Origin: Roseiarcus sp963781895
Lineage (GTDB): Bacteria; Pseudomonadota; Alphaproteobacteria; Rhizobiales; Beijerinckiaceae
Length of the DNA: 64,000 nt
NCBI GenBank assembly: GCA_963781895.1
Contig: CAWAIM010000002.1
Coordinates: 1 to 64,000 of the forward strand
Direction: 5' to 3'
Under the pieces are notes generated by a model that was not told the DNA's origin, made no database searches, and was given only the letters and a program-made list of their open reading frames with translations. Below are positions 36,595-45,870 of this stretch, in pieces (positions within the stretch are counted from its first letter, which is position 1; each line of letters starts with the position of its first letter). The position numbers were made by a program, and so were the translations under genes.

Positions 36595-36618
36595 GGCGAC
36601 GGGGTGCAACCCGTCGCC
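36595..36618. repeat. Perfect 9-bp inverted repeat (stable hairpin)
   Basis: GGCGACGGG (36595-36603) and CCCGTCGCC (36610-36618) enclose a six-base loop. No T-run follows on either strand, so it is not an intrinsic terminator. It lies in the spacer upstream of the helix-turn-helix gene at 36756; the rest of that spacer (36463-36755) shows nothing else recognisable. Confidence 0.6.
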
Positions 36619-36755
36619 GCTTCGTTACCAGGCACCGAATATCAGCATAGCGCCGCCCAATCTTGTGGCAAGCCTGATTCCTTCCTGAACCCATTTAGAT
36701 TGTGCAAAACTCAAACTTGTGATACATGTCGTATCCCCGGTTTGGAGAGTTGCAA

Positions 36756-37247
36756 ATGCCGACCCCTCTTGAGAACGCTCAGAAGCGATTGGAGCAATTG
36801 CGCCAAGAGACTGCGCGAGTTGAGCAGTTCATAAGGGATTATCGGGAATTCGCGTCCGGAACAGAGACCGATCAAACTGAGTTGACGTCGTCAGTGATTG
36901 TGTCGGGTAGCAGCGGAAACGTTTCCACAGAAAAGAGCACGCAGGCTGTGGATAAGTGGCGGCCCGCGCGGCGCAAGGTCAGGCCGGACGAGATCGCTCA
37001 GATGATCGACCGAGTGATTCGCGAGGTGGGACAACCTATGACGCGCGGACAACTCGTTGATGCGCTAGAGCGCCGAGACGTAGAATTGGCCGCCGCCGAC
37101 AAGGCTCGCTACATTGGCACAATCATTTGGCGTCACAAATCGATATTTATGAATATCGATGGGCGGGGATACTGGATTAGGGGGCTGCCGATCCTGTCTG
37201 ACAAGCCGCAGGATCATCTCTTCTCGGATATCTCGAAATCCGAATAG
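36756..37247 (+). CDS. Hypothetical protein with coiled coil and winged-helix-like C-terminus
   Basis: This 163-residue protein begins MPTPLENAQKRLEQLRQETA after GGAGAG six bases upstream. Residues 1-33 form a coiled coil and 34-62 a Ser/Thr-rich linker. Residues about 75-140 look like a HARE-HTH or winged-helix fold, with MTRGQLVDALERRDVELAAA and IGTIIWRHKSIFMNIDGRGY. It may bind DNA. Codon use is less GC-biased than its neighbours, and it lies in the segment separating kbl from tdh, so recent acquisition is plausible. Confidence 0.7.
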   Translation: MPTPLENAQKRLEQLRQETARVEQFIRDYREFASGTETDQTELTSSVIVSGSSGNVSTEKSTQAVDKWRPARRKVRPDEIAQMIDRVIREVGQPMTRGQLVDALERRDVELAAADKARYIGTIIWRHKSIFMNIDGRGYWIRGLPILSDKPQDHLFSDISKSE

Positions 37248-37529
37248 GCGGCCTCACACCTAGTGGCCTCGCACGCCGTCATAGGCCGTTAGATCATGCT
37301 CCAAAACAGGTCCCTTAGTTCGGGCATAAATCAATCGTTTCAATATGTTACAAGAAATGTGTTTGAGAAAATCAAAAACTGTGATAGTTTGTTCCAATTG
37401 CTTCGGCTCGGACTGCCGCGACCCTTGAGAACGAGCGCCCCAACGTCTGGTCGAACGACTCGGCGGAAACGGCTTTTTTCCTGGAGTCGCCGTAACCCAT
37501 TGAAAAGTCCCGATTTCGGACGAGAGAAT

Positions 37530-37607
37530 CCAAGCCAATCCAAGGATTTTTCCTTGGTTTTCCTTGGTTTTCCTTGGTCCTGTTTGGTCTGGCTTGGATT
37601 GGCTTGG
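37530..37607. repeat. Long inverted repeat enclosing a TTTTCCTTGG tandem repeat
   Basis: Two perfect 15-base arms, CCAAGCCAATCCAAG (37530-37544) and its complement (37593-37607), enclose 48 bases. Inside, units of TTTTCCTTGG occur about three times in a row. The element is A/T-rich. The rest of the spacer 37248-37529 shows no gene. The function is unknown. Confidence 0.85.
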
Positions 37608-37645
37608 AATTTGGACTGACGCCGCGGCTTCAAACGGGTTGCGTC

Positions 37646-37667
37646 ATGGCCGGGCCGTCCCGGCCAT
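37646..37667. repeat. Dispersed palindrome, copy 1 (ATGGCCGGG type)
   Basis: ATGGCCGGG, a four-base spacer (CCGT), then CCCGGCCAT forms a perfect 9-bp inverted repeat. A related copy lies at 37789-37811. Such palindromes are dispersed between genes in many Rhizobiales. Confidence 0.75.
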
Positions 37668-37788
37668 ACGCGGCGCCAGGCGACAAAAAGGTCCAAACTT
37701 TGCCTACAAAACGAAAAAGTCGGATGTGTCAACTGTTGTGTTGCTGTCGAGTTACGTCGGAGGCGATTTTCGTAGCATGACCGCGTGG

Positions 37789-37811
37789 ATGGCCGGGACG
37801 AGCCCGGCCAT
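37789..37811. repeat. Dispersed palindrome, copy 2 (ATGGCCGGG type)
   Basis: ATGGCCGGG, a five-base spacer (ACGAG), then CCCGGCCAT. The arms are identical to the copy at 37646-37667, and the flank GCGTGGATGG is typical of this dispersed repeat class. Confidence 0.75.
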
Positions 37812-37939
37812 GACGGGGCGCTCGAGAATCGCCGCGATTGCGGAATTTGGCGCCCAAACGATTGAAAAGACTGGATCAGCGAACGATTTCGCCGGTCCCG
37901 GCCCGTTAAGGCCGGCCGGCGGCGCGCCCGCGGGCGGCG

Positions 37940-39143
37940 TCACACGATGCCCAGCGCCCGTCCGGCGTCGGCGAAGGCCGAGACGGCGAAGTCGACGTCC
38001 TGGGTGTTGAGCGCCGCCGACATCTGGGTGCGGATGCGCGCCGCGCCTTTCGGCACCACGGGAAAGAAGAACCCGGCCACGAACACGCCGCGCTCGTCGA
38101 GCGCCCGCGCCAGGTCCTGCGCCAGCCGCGCCTCGCCCAGCATCACCGGAATGATCGGCGTCTCGCCCGGCAGCACCGAAAACCCCGCCTTCTCGACGCC
38201 GGCCCGGAACCGGCGCGCATGGGCCTGCAGCATCGCGCGCCGGTCGTCGGCGCCAATCGCGATCTCCAGCGCCTTCAGCGCCCCGGCGGCGACCGGGGGG
38301 GCGAGCGAGTTGGAAAACAGATAGGGCCGCGCCCGCTGGCGCAGCAGGTCGACGATCGGCTGGTCGGCGGCGACGAAGCCGCCCATGCCGCCGCCGAGCG
38401 TCTTGCCGAACGTTCCGGTGACGATGTCGACGCGATTGCCCGCGCCGGTCAGCGCCGGCGTGCCGCGCCCCTGCTCGCCCAGATGCCCCGTCGCATGGCA
38501 GTCGTCGACCAGCACCAGCGCGCCGTAGCGGTCGGCGAGCGCGCAGATGTCCTTCAGCCTGGCGACGTATCCGTCCATCGAGAACACGCCGTCGGTCGCG
38601 ATCAGCTTGAAGCGCGCGTTCGCCGCGTCGGCTTGCTTGAGGCGGTCCTCCAGTTCGTTCATGTCCGAATTGGCGAAGCGATAGCGGCGCGCCCTGGACA
38701 GCCGCACGCCGTCGATGATCGACGCGTGGTTGAGGCTGTCGGAGATGATCGCGTCGGCCTCGTCCAGCAGCGGCTCGAACACGCCGCCGTTGGCGTCGAA
38801 ACAGGCGGCGAACAGGATCGCGTCGTCCTTGCCCAGATGCCGGGCGATCGCCTGTTCGAGCTGCGCGATGGAGGGTCTGCGCGCCGCAGATGAAACGCAC
38901 CGAGGCCATGCCGAAGCCGAATTCCTCCATCGCCGCGCGGGCGGCGGCGATCACGTCCGGATGATCGGCGAGGCCGAGGTAGTTGTTGGCGCACAGGTTG
39001 ACGGCCTCGCGCGGGCCCTGGTCCGAAGCCACGCGGATCCGCCCGCCCTGCGGGCCGGTCAGCAGGCGCTCGCGCTTCAAAAGGCCGGCCGCCTCGATCT
39101 CGTCGAGGGTGGCGCGGATGTGAGTGAGGAATTGTTCTGACAT
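37940..39143 (-). CDS. kbl: 2-amino-3-ketobutyrate CoA ligase (frameshifted)
   Basis: Kbl, a PLP enzyme, cleaves 2-amino-3-ketobutyrate with CoA to glycine and acetyl-CoA, the step after Tdh. The first frame begins MSEQFLTHIRATLDEIEAAG and has EAVNLCANNYLGLADHPDVI and ASVRFICGAQT. After a shift near 38880 the second has AIISDSLNHASIIDGVRLSR, ALVLVDDCHATGHLG and the PLP-lysine region IVTGTFGKTLGGGMGGF. Both halves are intact and the span is 3n+1 (about 400 residues), so one surplus base is likely. tdh follows on the same strand after a 1.9-kb insertion. Confidence 0.92.
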
Positions 39144-39188
39144 GACGGCTCGCAGGATTGGTCCAGTGTAGCAGGGCGCGGGAGGCGC

Positions 39189-39996
39189 TCAAGCGCCCCA
39201 GTCGATCAGCGCCTCGCCGCGATGGATCGCCTCGGACTCGGCGGTCAGCTTCCCGTCCGGCTGGTGCAGAACGAGCGCGGGCGCGATGCGAAGCGGCGCC
39301 TTCGAGCCCTTCACGCCGGAGACGATGAGGCGATGGGCCGAGGCCCCGGCGCGCGGATGAACCGGCAGCAGGGCGAGCGCGCCGAGCCGCTTGTCCGCCG
39401 CCGCCAGGATCTGCGCCAACGCTTCGGGACGGTGGATCATCACCAACCGCCCGCCGGGCGCCAGCAGCGCGAGACAGGCGCGCATCCAGCCGGCGAGCGG
39501 CGCGACGCCCGACCCGCTCGGCGCAAAAACGTGCGCCCGCGCGCGGGTCGCGTCGGGAGAGACGCGCACCGTCCCAGGGTCGAAGAACGGCGGGTTGGTG
39601 ACGACGCAGTCCGCCGCTTCGTCGTCAAGGCCCGCCTCGACGCCGGGCGCGGGCGTCGGCGAGGTCGAGTCGCAGGACCCGCGCGCGCGCCGTCAAGCCG
39701 TTGCGCGCCGCATTGTCGGCGGCAAGCCGCGCCAGACCGGCGTCGATCTCGATCAGATCGGCGTGCGAGCGCGCGCATCGGCCGACGAGCGCCAGTCCGA
39801 CGGCGCCGACCCCGGCGCCGACGTCGATGATCCGGCCCTCGGGCGTGCCGGCCGCCGCGACCAGCAGGGCGGCGTCCGAGCCGACCCGATGGCCGCGTCT
39901 CGGCTGGACGAGGCTCAGCCGCCCGCCCAGCCACGCGTCGGCGGACAGTTCCTCCTGGACCGATTCGTTCTGAAGTCCCGGCGGCGGCTCAGGCAT
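39189..39996 (-). CDS. Small SAM methyltransferase, tRNA1(Val) m6A37 type (frameshifted)
   Basis: The N-terminal frame (MPEPPPGLQNESVQEELSAD) holds RGHRVGSDAALLVAAA and the SAM-binding motif IIDVGAGVGAVGLALVGR. After a shift near 39655 the other frame continues with CVVTNPPFFDPGTVRVSPDA. The NPPF motif is diagnostic of N6-adenine and related methyltransferases. The total is about 268 residues. YfiC/TrmN6, which methylates A37 of tRNA-Val, is the best guess. The span is 3n+1. It overlaps the DUF2007 gene end by eight bases. Confidence 0.82.
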
Positions 39997-40213
39997 CGCG
40001 CAACTCGCCGGCGAGCCCCGCCTCGGCGATCAGTCGGCGCGCGCGAGCCTCCTCGCGCGAGTCGACGAGAATCCGCCTCGGCAGGAAGCCAAGCGAGCCT
40101 TCGACGGCGGCCATGTGCTGGTCGGCGACGAAAAAGGCGATGCCCTCCGCCACGAGGAGCGATTCGATGACGCTGATGAGCACGAGATCGTTCGTGCGCA
40201 GGATTTCAATCAA
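39989..40213 (-). CDS. DUF2007 domain protein
   Basis: This 74-residue protein begins MIEILRTNDLVLISVIESLL and contains AEGIAFFVADQHMAAVEGSL and RRILVDSREEARARRLIAEA. These match DUF2007, a small ferredoxin-like domain described as a putative signal-transducing protein. It overlaps the downstream methyltransferase, so they are co-translated. It is divergent from the polyprenyl synthase gene. Confidence 0.88.
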   Translation of the reverse strand: MIEILRTNDLVLISVIESLLVAEGIAFFVADQHMAAVEGSLGFLPRRILVDSREEARARRLIAEAGLAGELRDA

Positions 40214-40266
40214 AAAGGGACCTCGAGACGCGCTCTTGCCGCGCCGTTTCGCCGTCTTTATGGTCG

Positions 40267-41310
40267 ATGCGTGGCGTCTGGCAAGGGAAAGCGTCGGTGG
40301 GAGTCGTCATTCCGCTCGAGGAGAATTCCGCCGATCGCCTGATCGAGCCGTTGACGACCCTTGTCGCCAACGACATGGCGAGGGTGAACCAGACCATTCT
40401 GTCGCGCACGGGATCTGACGTCGCGATGATTCCGGAGGTCGCCAACCACCTGATTTCGTCTGGCGGCAAGAGGCTGAGGCCGATTCTGACCCTCGCGACC
40501 GCGGGGCTGTGCGGCTATGGCGGCGCAAGTCATGTCAAGCTCGCCGCCGCGGTCGAATTCATGCACACCGCGACGCTGCTGCACGACGACGTGGTCGACG
40601 AAAGCGACATTCGGCGCGGCAAGACGGCCGCGCGCGTTCTGTGGGGCAACGAGGCGAGCGTTCTGGTCGGCGACTTTCTCTTGGGGCAAGCCTTCAAAAT
40701 GATGGTCGAGGTCGGGTCGCTCCCCTGTCTGGAGACTCTCTCGACCGCGGCGGCGGTGATCGCCGAGGGCGAGGTGATGCAGCTCTCCGCCGCCAAGGAC
40801 ACCGAGACGACGGAAGACGCCTATCTTGCGGTCATTCGCGCCAAGACCGCGGCCCTGTTCGCCGCCGCATGCGAGGTCGGCCCGATCTTGGCCGAACGTC
40901 CCAAGGCCGAGATCGCCGCCTGCCGCGGCTACGGCGCCAATCTCGGCATCGCCTTCCAGCTGATTGACGATGCGCTGGATTATGGCGGTTCCTCCGCCAA
41001 GCTCGGCAAGAACATCGGCGACGATTTTCGCGAGGGCAAGATCACGCTCCCGGTGGTGTTGTCGTTCCGGCGCGGCACGACGAAAGAGCGCGAGTTCTGG
41101 CGCCGCACCCTGGAAAATGGCGAGATCGTCGCGGGCGATCTCGAATTCGCGCTGGCGACGATGAGATTGCGCGGCGCCCTCGAAGACACCATCGAACGCG
41201 CTCGCCACTATGGCGCGATGGCGCGCGACGCGCTGGAGCTTTTCCCGGCGTCGCCGTGGAAGCACGCATTGCGCGATACGGTCGAATTCGCGATTAGCCG
41301 GGCGCACTGA
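40267..41310 (+). CDS. Polyprenyl diphosphate synthase (octaprenyl/decaprenyl type)
   Basis: This 347-residue enzyme makes the long isoprenoid chain of ubiquinone. The two aspartate-rich motifs are clear, LLHDDVVDESDIRRGKTA and FQLIDDALDYGGSS, along with GGKRLRPILTLATAGLCGY and DDFREGKITLPVVLSF. The first 10 residues may be dispensable, and a GTG at 40297 is an alternative start. Chain length (C40 or C50) cannot be settled from these motifs. The gene is convergent with alr. Confidence 0.93.
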   Translation: MRGVWQGKASVGVVIPLEENSADRLIEPLTTLVANDMARVNQTILSRTGSDVAMIPEVANHLISSGGKRLRPILTLATAGLCGYGGASHVKLAAAVEFMHTATLLHDDVVDESDIRRGKTAARVLWGNEASVLVGDFLLGQAFKMMVEVGSLPCLETLSTAAAVIAEGEVMQLSAAKDTETTEDAYLAVIRAKTAALFAAACEVGPILAERPKAEIAACRGYGANLGIAFQLIDDALDYGGSSAKLGKNIGDDFREGKITLPVVLSFRRGTTKEREFWRRTLENGEIVAGDLEFALATMRLRGALEDTIERARHYGAMARDALELFPASPWKHALRDTVEFAISRAH

Positions 41311-41360
41311 ATCGGGCCGCGGAAATGCGCCGCCGCGTCCGGCGATCTCGATCGTTGGGC

Positions 41361-42494
41361 CTACAATATTGATTTACCGATATATTCGCGCTGGTAGCGC
41401 GATCCGAGACCCGTGAGGATCTGATAGCCGATCGTGCCGCTCCGGGTGGCGAAGTCGTCGAGATCGGCCGCAGGGCCGATGACCTCTACCCGATCACCCG
41501 CCCGAGCCGCGGCTTCGGGGAGGTCGGTCACGTCGACGACGCAGATGTCCATCGAAACGCGGCCGACGAGGGGGCAGCGGCGGCCGGCGACGACGACCTC
41601 CGCGCCGGGTTTGGAATCCGTTGCGCCAGCAGTGCGAGGCAGGCCGTCGGCGTAGCCGGCCAGGAGCGTCGCGAGTCGTGTGCGGCGCTTCGCGGTCCAC
41701 TGGGCGTTGTAGCCGCAGGTCATGCCTTCCTCGATCCAGCGCGTCTGCTGGATCGCGACTGTCAGCGTCGCCACGGGACGCATTGGATTTGGCGCGCCGG
41801 GCGTCGGATTGCCGCCGTAGAGCGCATAGCCCGGTCGCGCAAGATCGTAGATAGGGCGCTGCCTGAGGAAGATTCCGGACGAATTGGCGAGCGACGTCGC
41901 CAAATGTGGGAACGCTGCTCGCGCCCTCTCGAATTGCTCGATCTGCCGCGCATTCATGGGATCGTCCGCAATCTCAGACGATACGAAATGGCTCATCAGG
42001 AGATCGGCGCCCGAAGCGCCATATTGTTCCACAGAAGTTCGCAGGGCCGTCAGGGAGGCGAAGCCCAGCCGGTTCATCCCGGTGTCGAGATGCAGCGCGC
42101 ACGGGCAGGCTTGGCCGCGAGCTGCGGCGAAGGCCGACCAGCGCGCAAGTTCCTCTTCGCCGCCGATCACGGGCGCAAGGCGACGCCCGGCGTAATCGGC
42201 CGGGTCAGCGCCACGCTCGAGGCCGTCGAGGACGTAGATCGTCGCCGCGTCCGGCAGCAGGCGACGGGCGGCGAGGCCTTCGCCGAGCCGGGCGACGAAA
42301 AACACGCGCGCGCCGGCCGTCCAGAACGTCGAGGCGGCCTCGGCAACGCCGATGCCATACGCGTTGGCCTTGATCACGGCCGCGCAGCGCCCGGGCGCGG
42401 CGCGGCGGGCGAGGGCGCGCCAGTTGTCGCCGAGCGCTCCGAGGTCGATCGTGAGCCTGCCCGGCGCCTGCCCGAGGGACGCGGCCCCGCTCAC
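41361..42494 (-). CDS. alr: Alanine racemase
   Basis: This 377-residue PLP enzyme interconverts L- and D-alanine for peptidoglycan. The PLP lysine is in CAAVIKANAYGIG, and other signatures are LHLDTGMNRLGF and LARPGYALYGGNPTPG. The catalytic Tyr region is GMTCGYNAQW and the substrate site is PLVGRVSMDICVVDVTDL. The length is normal. No dnaB or other usual neighbour lies beside it. Confidence 0.94.
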   Translation of the reverse strand: MSGAASLGQAPGRLTIDLGALGDNWRALARRAAPGRCAAVIKANAYGIGVAEAASTFWTAGARVFFVARLGEGLAARRLLPDAATIYVLDGLERGADPADYAGRRLAPVIGGEEELARWSAFAAARGQACPCALHLDTGMNRLGFASLTALRTSVEQYGASGADLLMSHFVSSEIADDPMNARQIEQFERARAAFPHLATSLANSSGIFLRQRPIYDLARPGYALYGGNPTPGAPNPMRPVATLTVAIQQTRWIEEGMTCGYNAQWTAKRRTRLATLLAGYADGLPRTAGATDSKPGAEVVVAGRRCPLVGRVSMDICVVDVTDLPEAAARAGDRVEVIGPAADLDDFATRSGTIGYQILTGLGSRYQREYIGKSIL

Positions 42495-42778
42495 GCGCGG
42501 CTCCGGGCGTCAAACACGGTTCGAATGACGTCCGTCGCGCCGACGCGGCAAATAAAGTGGCGTTGGGCGATGGCGTCGATCAAGGGGAGTCGCTTTCATG
42601 CGGCAGGCGCTGCGGGGGGCTCGGCGCTTCGCCGGGCGATTGTGCACGAGCCGTTCGAGCCGAGCAATGCGCCGCATCTGTACCTCGGCTGCGCCTCGTT
42701 TTCGCCTCGGTAGCTGGTAAAGAACCGCGAAGCGGGTTAGATCGCGCGCGACACCGTCGTAACGAGGCGACTGAATTC

Positions 42779-44644
42779 ATGACGAAAACATTGACCCGCA
42801 GGGCGGCGTTGAAAGCAGGCGCCGGCGGCGCGCTCGCGGCGCTGATCGCCCGGCCGCTCGCCGCGATTGCCGAGGATTCGATCGAGACACACGGCCTGTC
42901 GTCGTTCGGCGATCTGGCCTTGCCCGCGGATTTCCCGCACTTCGACTATGTGAACCCGCAGGCGCCGTCCGGAGGGCTGTTGTCGCTGCAGATCACCGGA
43001 ACCAGCGGCAACCAAAACTTCGATACTTTCGACACCCTCAACATCTACAGCTGGAAGGGCAATGGCGCGGCTGGCATGTCGGCGACCTTCGACACGCTGA
43101 TGACCGCCAACGGCGACGAGCCGGATTCCGTCTATGGCCTGCTCGCGCAATCGGTGCGGGTCTCGGTCGACAAACTCGACTACCGCTTTCGCCTGCGGCC
43201 CGAGGCGCGCTTTTTGGACGGCTCCAAGGTCGTCGCGGCTGACGTCGCCTTTTCTCTCAATGTGCTGAAGGACAAGGGCCATCCGATCTATGCGCAACTG
43301 CTGAAGGAGGTCGAATCGGCGAACCCGGAAGGGGACGACGTTGTTCACGTTCGCTTCGTGCAAGGGCGCAGCCGCGACGCCCACCTCATCGTCGTCGGCA
43401 TGCCGGTTTTTTCGGCGTCGTGGTGGAACGGCCGCGATTTCACCGCCGCGACGCTCGTTCCACCGCTCGGCTCCGGCGCTTACAAGGTCAAGGCGTTCGA
43501 ACAGGGCCGATTTATCGAATATGCGCGCAATCCTGACTACTGGGGCGCGAAGCTGCCGGTCAATTTGGGTCAGAACAATTTCGATCGGCTGCGGTTCGAG
43601 TATTATCGCGAGCGCCAGGTCGCCTTCGAGGCGTTCAAGGCCGGCGCGATCAACTACCACGAGGAATACACCTCGCGCTTCTGGGCCACAGCCTACGACT
43701 TTCCCGCCGTCAGGGAGGGTCGCGTCAAGAAGGAGGTTCTGCACGACGGCGCGCCCTCGCGCACACAAGGCTGGTATCTCAACACGCGGCGCGAGAAGTT
43801 TCGTGATCCGCGGATTCGTGAGGCGATCGGTCTCGCCTTCGATTTCGAATGGACCAACAAAAACGTGATGTACTCGGCCTACAAGCGCATCGTTTCTTTT
43901 TTCCCGAATACCGACATGGAGGCGAGGGGCAAGCCGGGCGCCGACGAACTCAAGCTTCTCGAGCCGTTTCGCGACAAGATCTCCGCCGCTGTCTTTGACG
44001 AGCCTTATACGCCCCCGGTCAGCGACGGCTCGGGCGCGGACCGCACGCTGCTCAAGCGCGCTTACGACATGCTGCTGTCGACGGGGTGCAAACGCGACGG
44101 CGCAACGATGCTGCTGCCTGGCGGCAAGCCCCTGACGATCGAGTTTCTCGACAGCACCACCGCGCTGCAGCCGCACGTGATGCCGTTCATCCAGAACCTC
44201 GGCCGCCTCGGAATCAAGGCCAATTTGCGCATCGTCGACGCCGCGCAGCTCAAGAGCCGTACCGAGGCCTTCGACTTCGACGTGGTTGGCGAGGCGCTGC
44301 CCGGGCAGTCGACCCCGGGCGTCGATCTTCGGATCATCTATACGTCCGCCGCCGCGGCGCAGAACGGTTCGCGCAATCTCGCGGGCATCGCGGATCCGGC
44401 GGTCGACGCGATGGTCGAGACGATCGCGACCGCCAAGTCGCGGGCGGAGCTCAACACGGCTTGCCGGGCGCTCGACCGCATTCTGCGCGCCGGCCATTAT
44501 TGGGTTCCGATGTGGTATCGAGACACCGCATGGATCGCCTATTGGGACGCCTTCTCGCGGCCGGATCGCCAACCGAGGCTCGGCGTCGGCGCGCCCGGCA
44601 CCTGGTGGTGGGACGAAGGGAAGGCCAAATCCATTGGACTCTGA
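42779..44644 (+). CDS. yejA: ABC transporter substrate-binding protein, YejA type
   Basis: This 621-residue periplasmic protein begins with a twin-Arg-like signal (TLTRRAALKAGAGGALAAL). It has the SBP_bac_5 fold, with FPHFDYVNPQAPSGGLLSLQ, LNTRREKFRDPRIREAIGLA and ending in WWWDEGKAK, which is characteristic of YejA. YejABEF imports peptides, including microcin C in E. coli. It is the first gene of yejABEF. The ATG at 42779 is the first in frame that yields the signal peptide. Confidence 0.93.
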   Translation: MTKTLTRRAALKAGAGGALAALIARPLAAIAEDSIETHGLSSFGDLALPADFPHFDYVNPQAPSGGLLSLQITGTSGNQNFDTFDTLNIYSWKGNGAAGMSATFDTLMTANGDEPDSVYGLLAQSVRVSVDKLDYRFRLRPEARFLDGSKVVAADVAFSLNVLKDKGHPIYAQLLKEVESANPEGDDVVHVRFVQGRSRDAHLIVVGMPVFSASWWNGRDFTAATLVPPLGSGAYKVKAFEQGRFIEYARNPDYWGAKLPVNLGQNNFDRLRFEYYRERQVAFEAFKAGAINYHEEYTSRFWATAYDFPAVREGRVKKEVLHDGAPSRTQGWYLNTRREKFRDPRIREAIGLAFDFEWTNKNVMYSAYKRIVSFFPNTDMEARGKPGADELKLLEPFRDKISAAVFDEPYTPPVSDGSGADRTLLKRAYDMLLSTGCKRDGATMLLPGGKPLTIEFLDSTTALQPHVMPFIQNLGRLGIKANLRIVDAAQLKSRTEAFDFDVVGEALPGQSTPGVDLRIIYTSAAAAQNGSRNLAGIADPAVDAMVETIATAKSRAELNTACRALDRILRAGHYWVPMWYRDTAWIAYWDAFSRPDRQPRLGVGAPGTWWWDEGKAKSIGL

Positions 44645-44687
44645 CGGGCGCTTGACGACTCAACCCGCGCAGGCGAGCTAACGGCGG

Positions 44688-45791
44688 ATGGCCGCCTACA
44701 TTCTTCGCCGCCTGCTGCTGATGGTTCCGACCATCCTCGGCATCATGGCCGTGTCGTTCGCGATCGTTCAATTCGTGCCCGGCGGCCCGGTTGAGCGCGC
44801 GATCGCGCAACTGCAAGGCTCCGACCAGAGTTCGACCGCGCAATTCGGCGGCGGCGGCGGCGGACAGTTCGGCTCCGGCGCGTCGCAGGCCGGCGGCGAC
44901 ATTTCCTCTCGATATCGCGGCTCACAGGGCCTCGATCCGAAATTTATCAAGGAGCTGGAGAAGCAGTACGGTTTCGATAAGCCGGCGCTGCAGCGATTCT
45001 GGATTTTGGTGCGCGACTATTCGACCTTCAATTTCGGCAAGAGCTATTATCGCGACGTGCCTGTGTTGCAGCTCATCAGGGAGAAGTTGCCAGTATCGAT
45101 CTCGCTCGGCATGTGGATGCTGTTCATCTCCTATGCGATCTCGATCCCGCTTGGCGTCAGGAAAGCGGTCAAGGACGGTTCGCGCTTCGATACCGTCACC
45201 TCGGCGCTCGTCATCTTCGGCTACGCCATCCCGAGCTTTCTGTTCGCGGTGCTGCTGGTCGTGCTATTCTGCGGCGGCTCGTTCTGGCAGATTTTCCCGC
45301 TGCGCGGCCTCACCTCCGACAATTTCGCCGACCTGACCTGGCCACACAAGATCCTCGATTATCTCTGGCACATCACGCTGCCGGTGACGTCGCTCGTGCT
45401 CGGATCCTTCGCGACCTCAACCCTCCTGACCAAGAATTCCTTTCTCGACGAGATCAAGAAATCCTACGTGCAGACGGCGCGCATGAAGGGTCTGACCGAG
45501 CGGCGCGTGCTCTACGGTCATGTCTTCCGCAACGCGATGCTGATCGTGATCGCCGGATTTCCCGGCGCCTTCATCGGCGCCTTCTTCACTGGCTCGCTGC
45601 TGATCGAGCAGGTGTTCTCGCTCGACGGTCTCGGCTATCTTTCCTACAATTCGCTGATCCAGCGCGACTATCCGGTGGTGCTCGCCAACCTCTATATCTA
45701 CGCGCTGATCGGTCTCGTGGTGAACCTCATCTCCGACCTCACCTATACCTGGATCGATCCGCGCATCGATTTCGAAACGCGGGAGGTCTGA
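44688..45791 (+). CDS. yejB: Peptide ABC transporter permease YejB
   Basis: This 367-residue inner-membrane permease has the DppB-type start YILRRLLLMVPTILGIMAVS. A Gly-rich periplasmic insertion (FGGGGGGQFGSGASQAGG, about residues 53-70) follows, then six membrane segments. The coupling (EAA) loop is YVQTARMKGLTERRVLYGHV. The Gly-rich loop occurs in alphaproteobacterial YejB. It forms a pore with YejE. Confidence 0.94.
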   Translation: MAAYILRRLLLMVPTILGIMAVSFAIVQFVPGGPVERAIAQLQGSDQSSTAQFGGGGGGQFGSGASQAGGDISSRYRGSQGLDPKFIKELEKQYGFDKPALQRFWILVRDYSTFNFGKSYYRDVPVLQLIREKLPVSISLGMWMLFISYAISIPLGVRKAVKDGSRFDTVTSALVIFGYAIPSFLFAVLLVVLFCGGSFWQIFPLRGLTSDNFADLTWPHKILDYLWHITLPVTSLVLGSFATSTLLTKNSFLDEIKKSYVQTARMKGLTERRVLYGHVFRNAMLIVIAGFPGAFIGAFFTGSLLIEQVFSLDGLGYLSYNSLIQRDYPVVLANLYIYALIGLVVNLISDLTYTWIDPRIDFETREV

Positions 45792-45870
45792 TGGGCAATC
45801 GGGACGAATGGCGGGGCTCCTCACCCCGACTCTTCTCGCGCATGCGGAAGAAAGCGCCGCGTAATGCCGG

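Noticed and set aside
36595..36618. Hairpin as signal recognition particle RNA, tmRNA or terminator
   Set aside because: It lacks the conserved SRP or tmRNA sequences and has no U-run after the stem.
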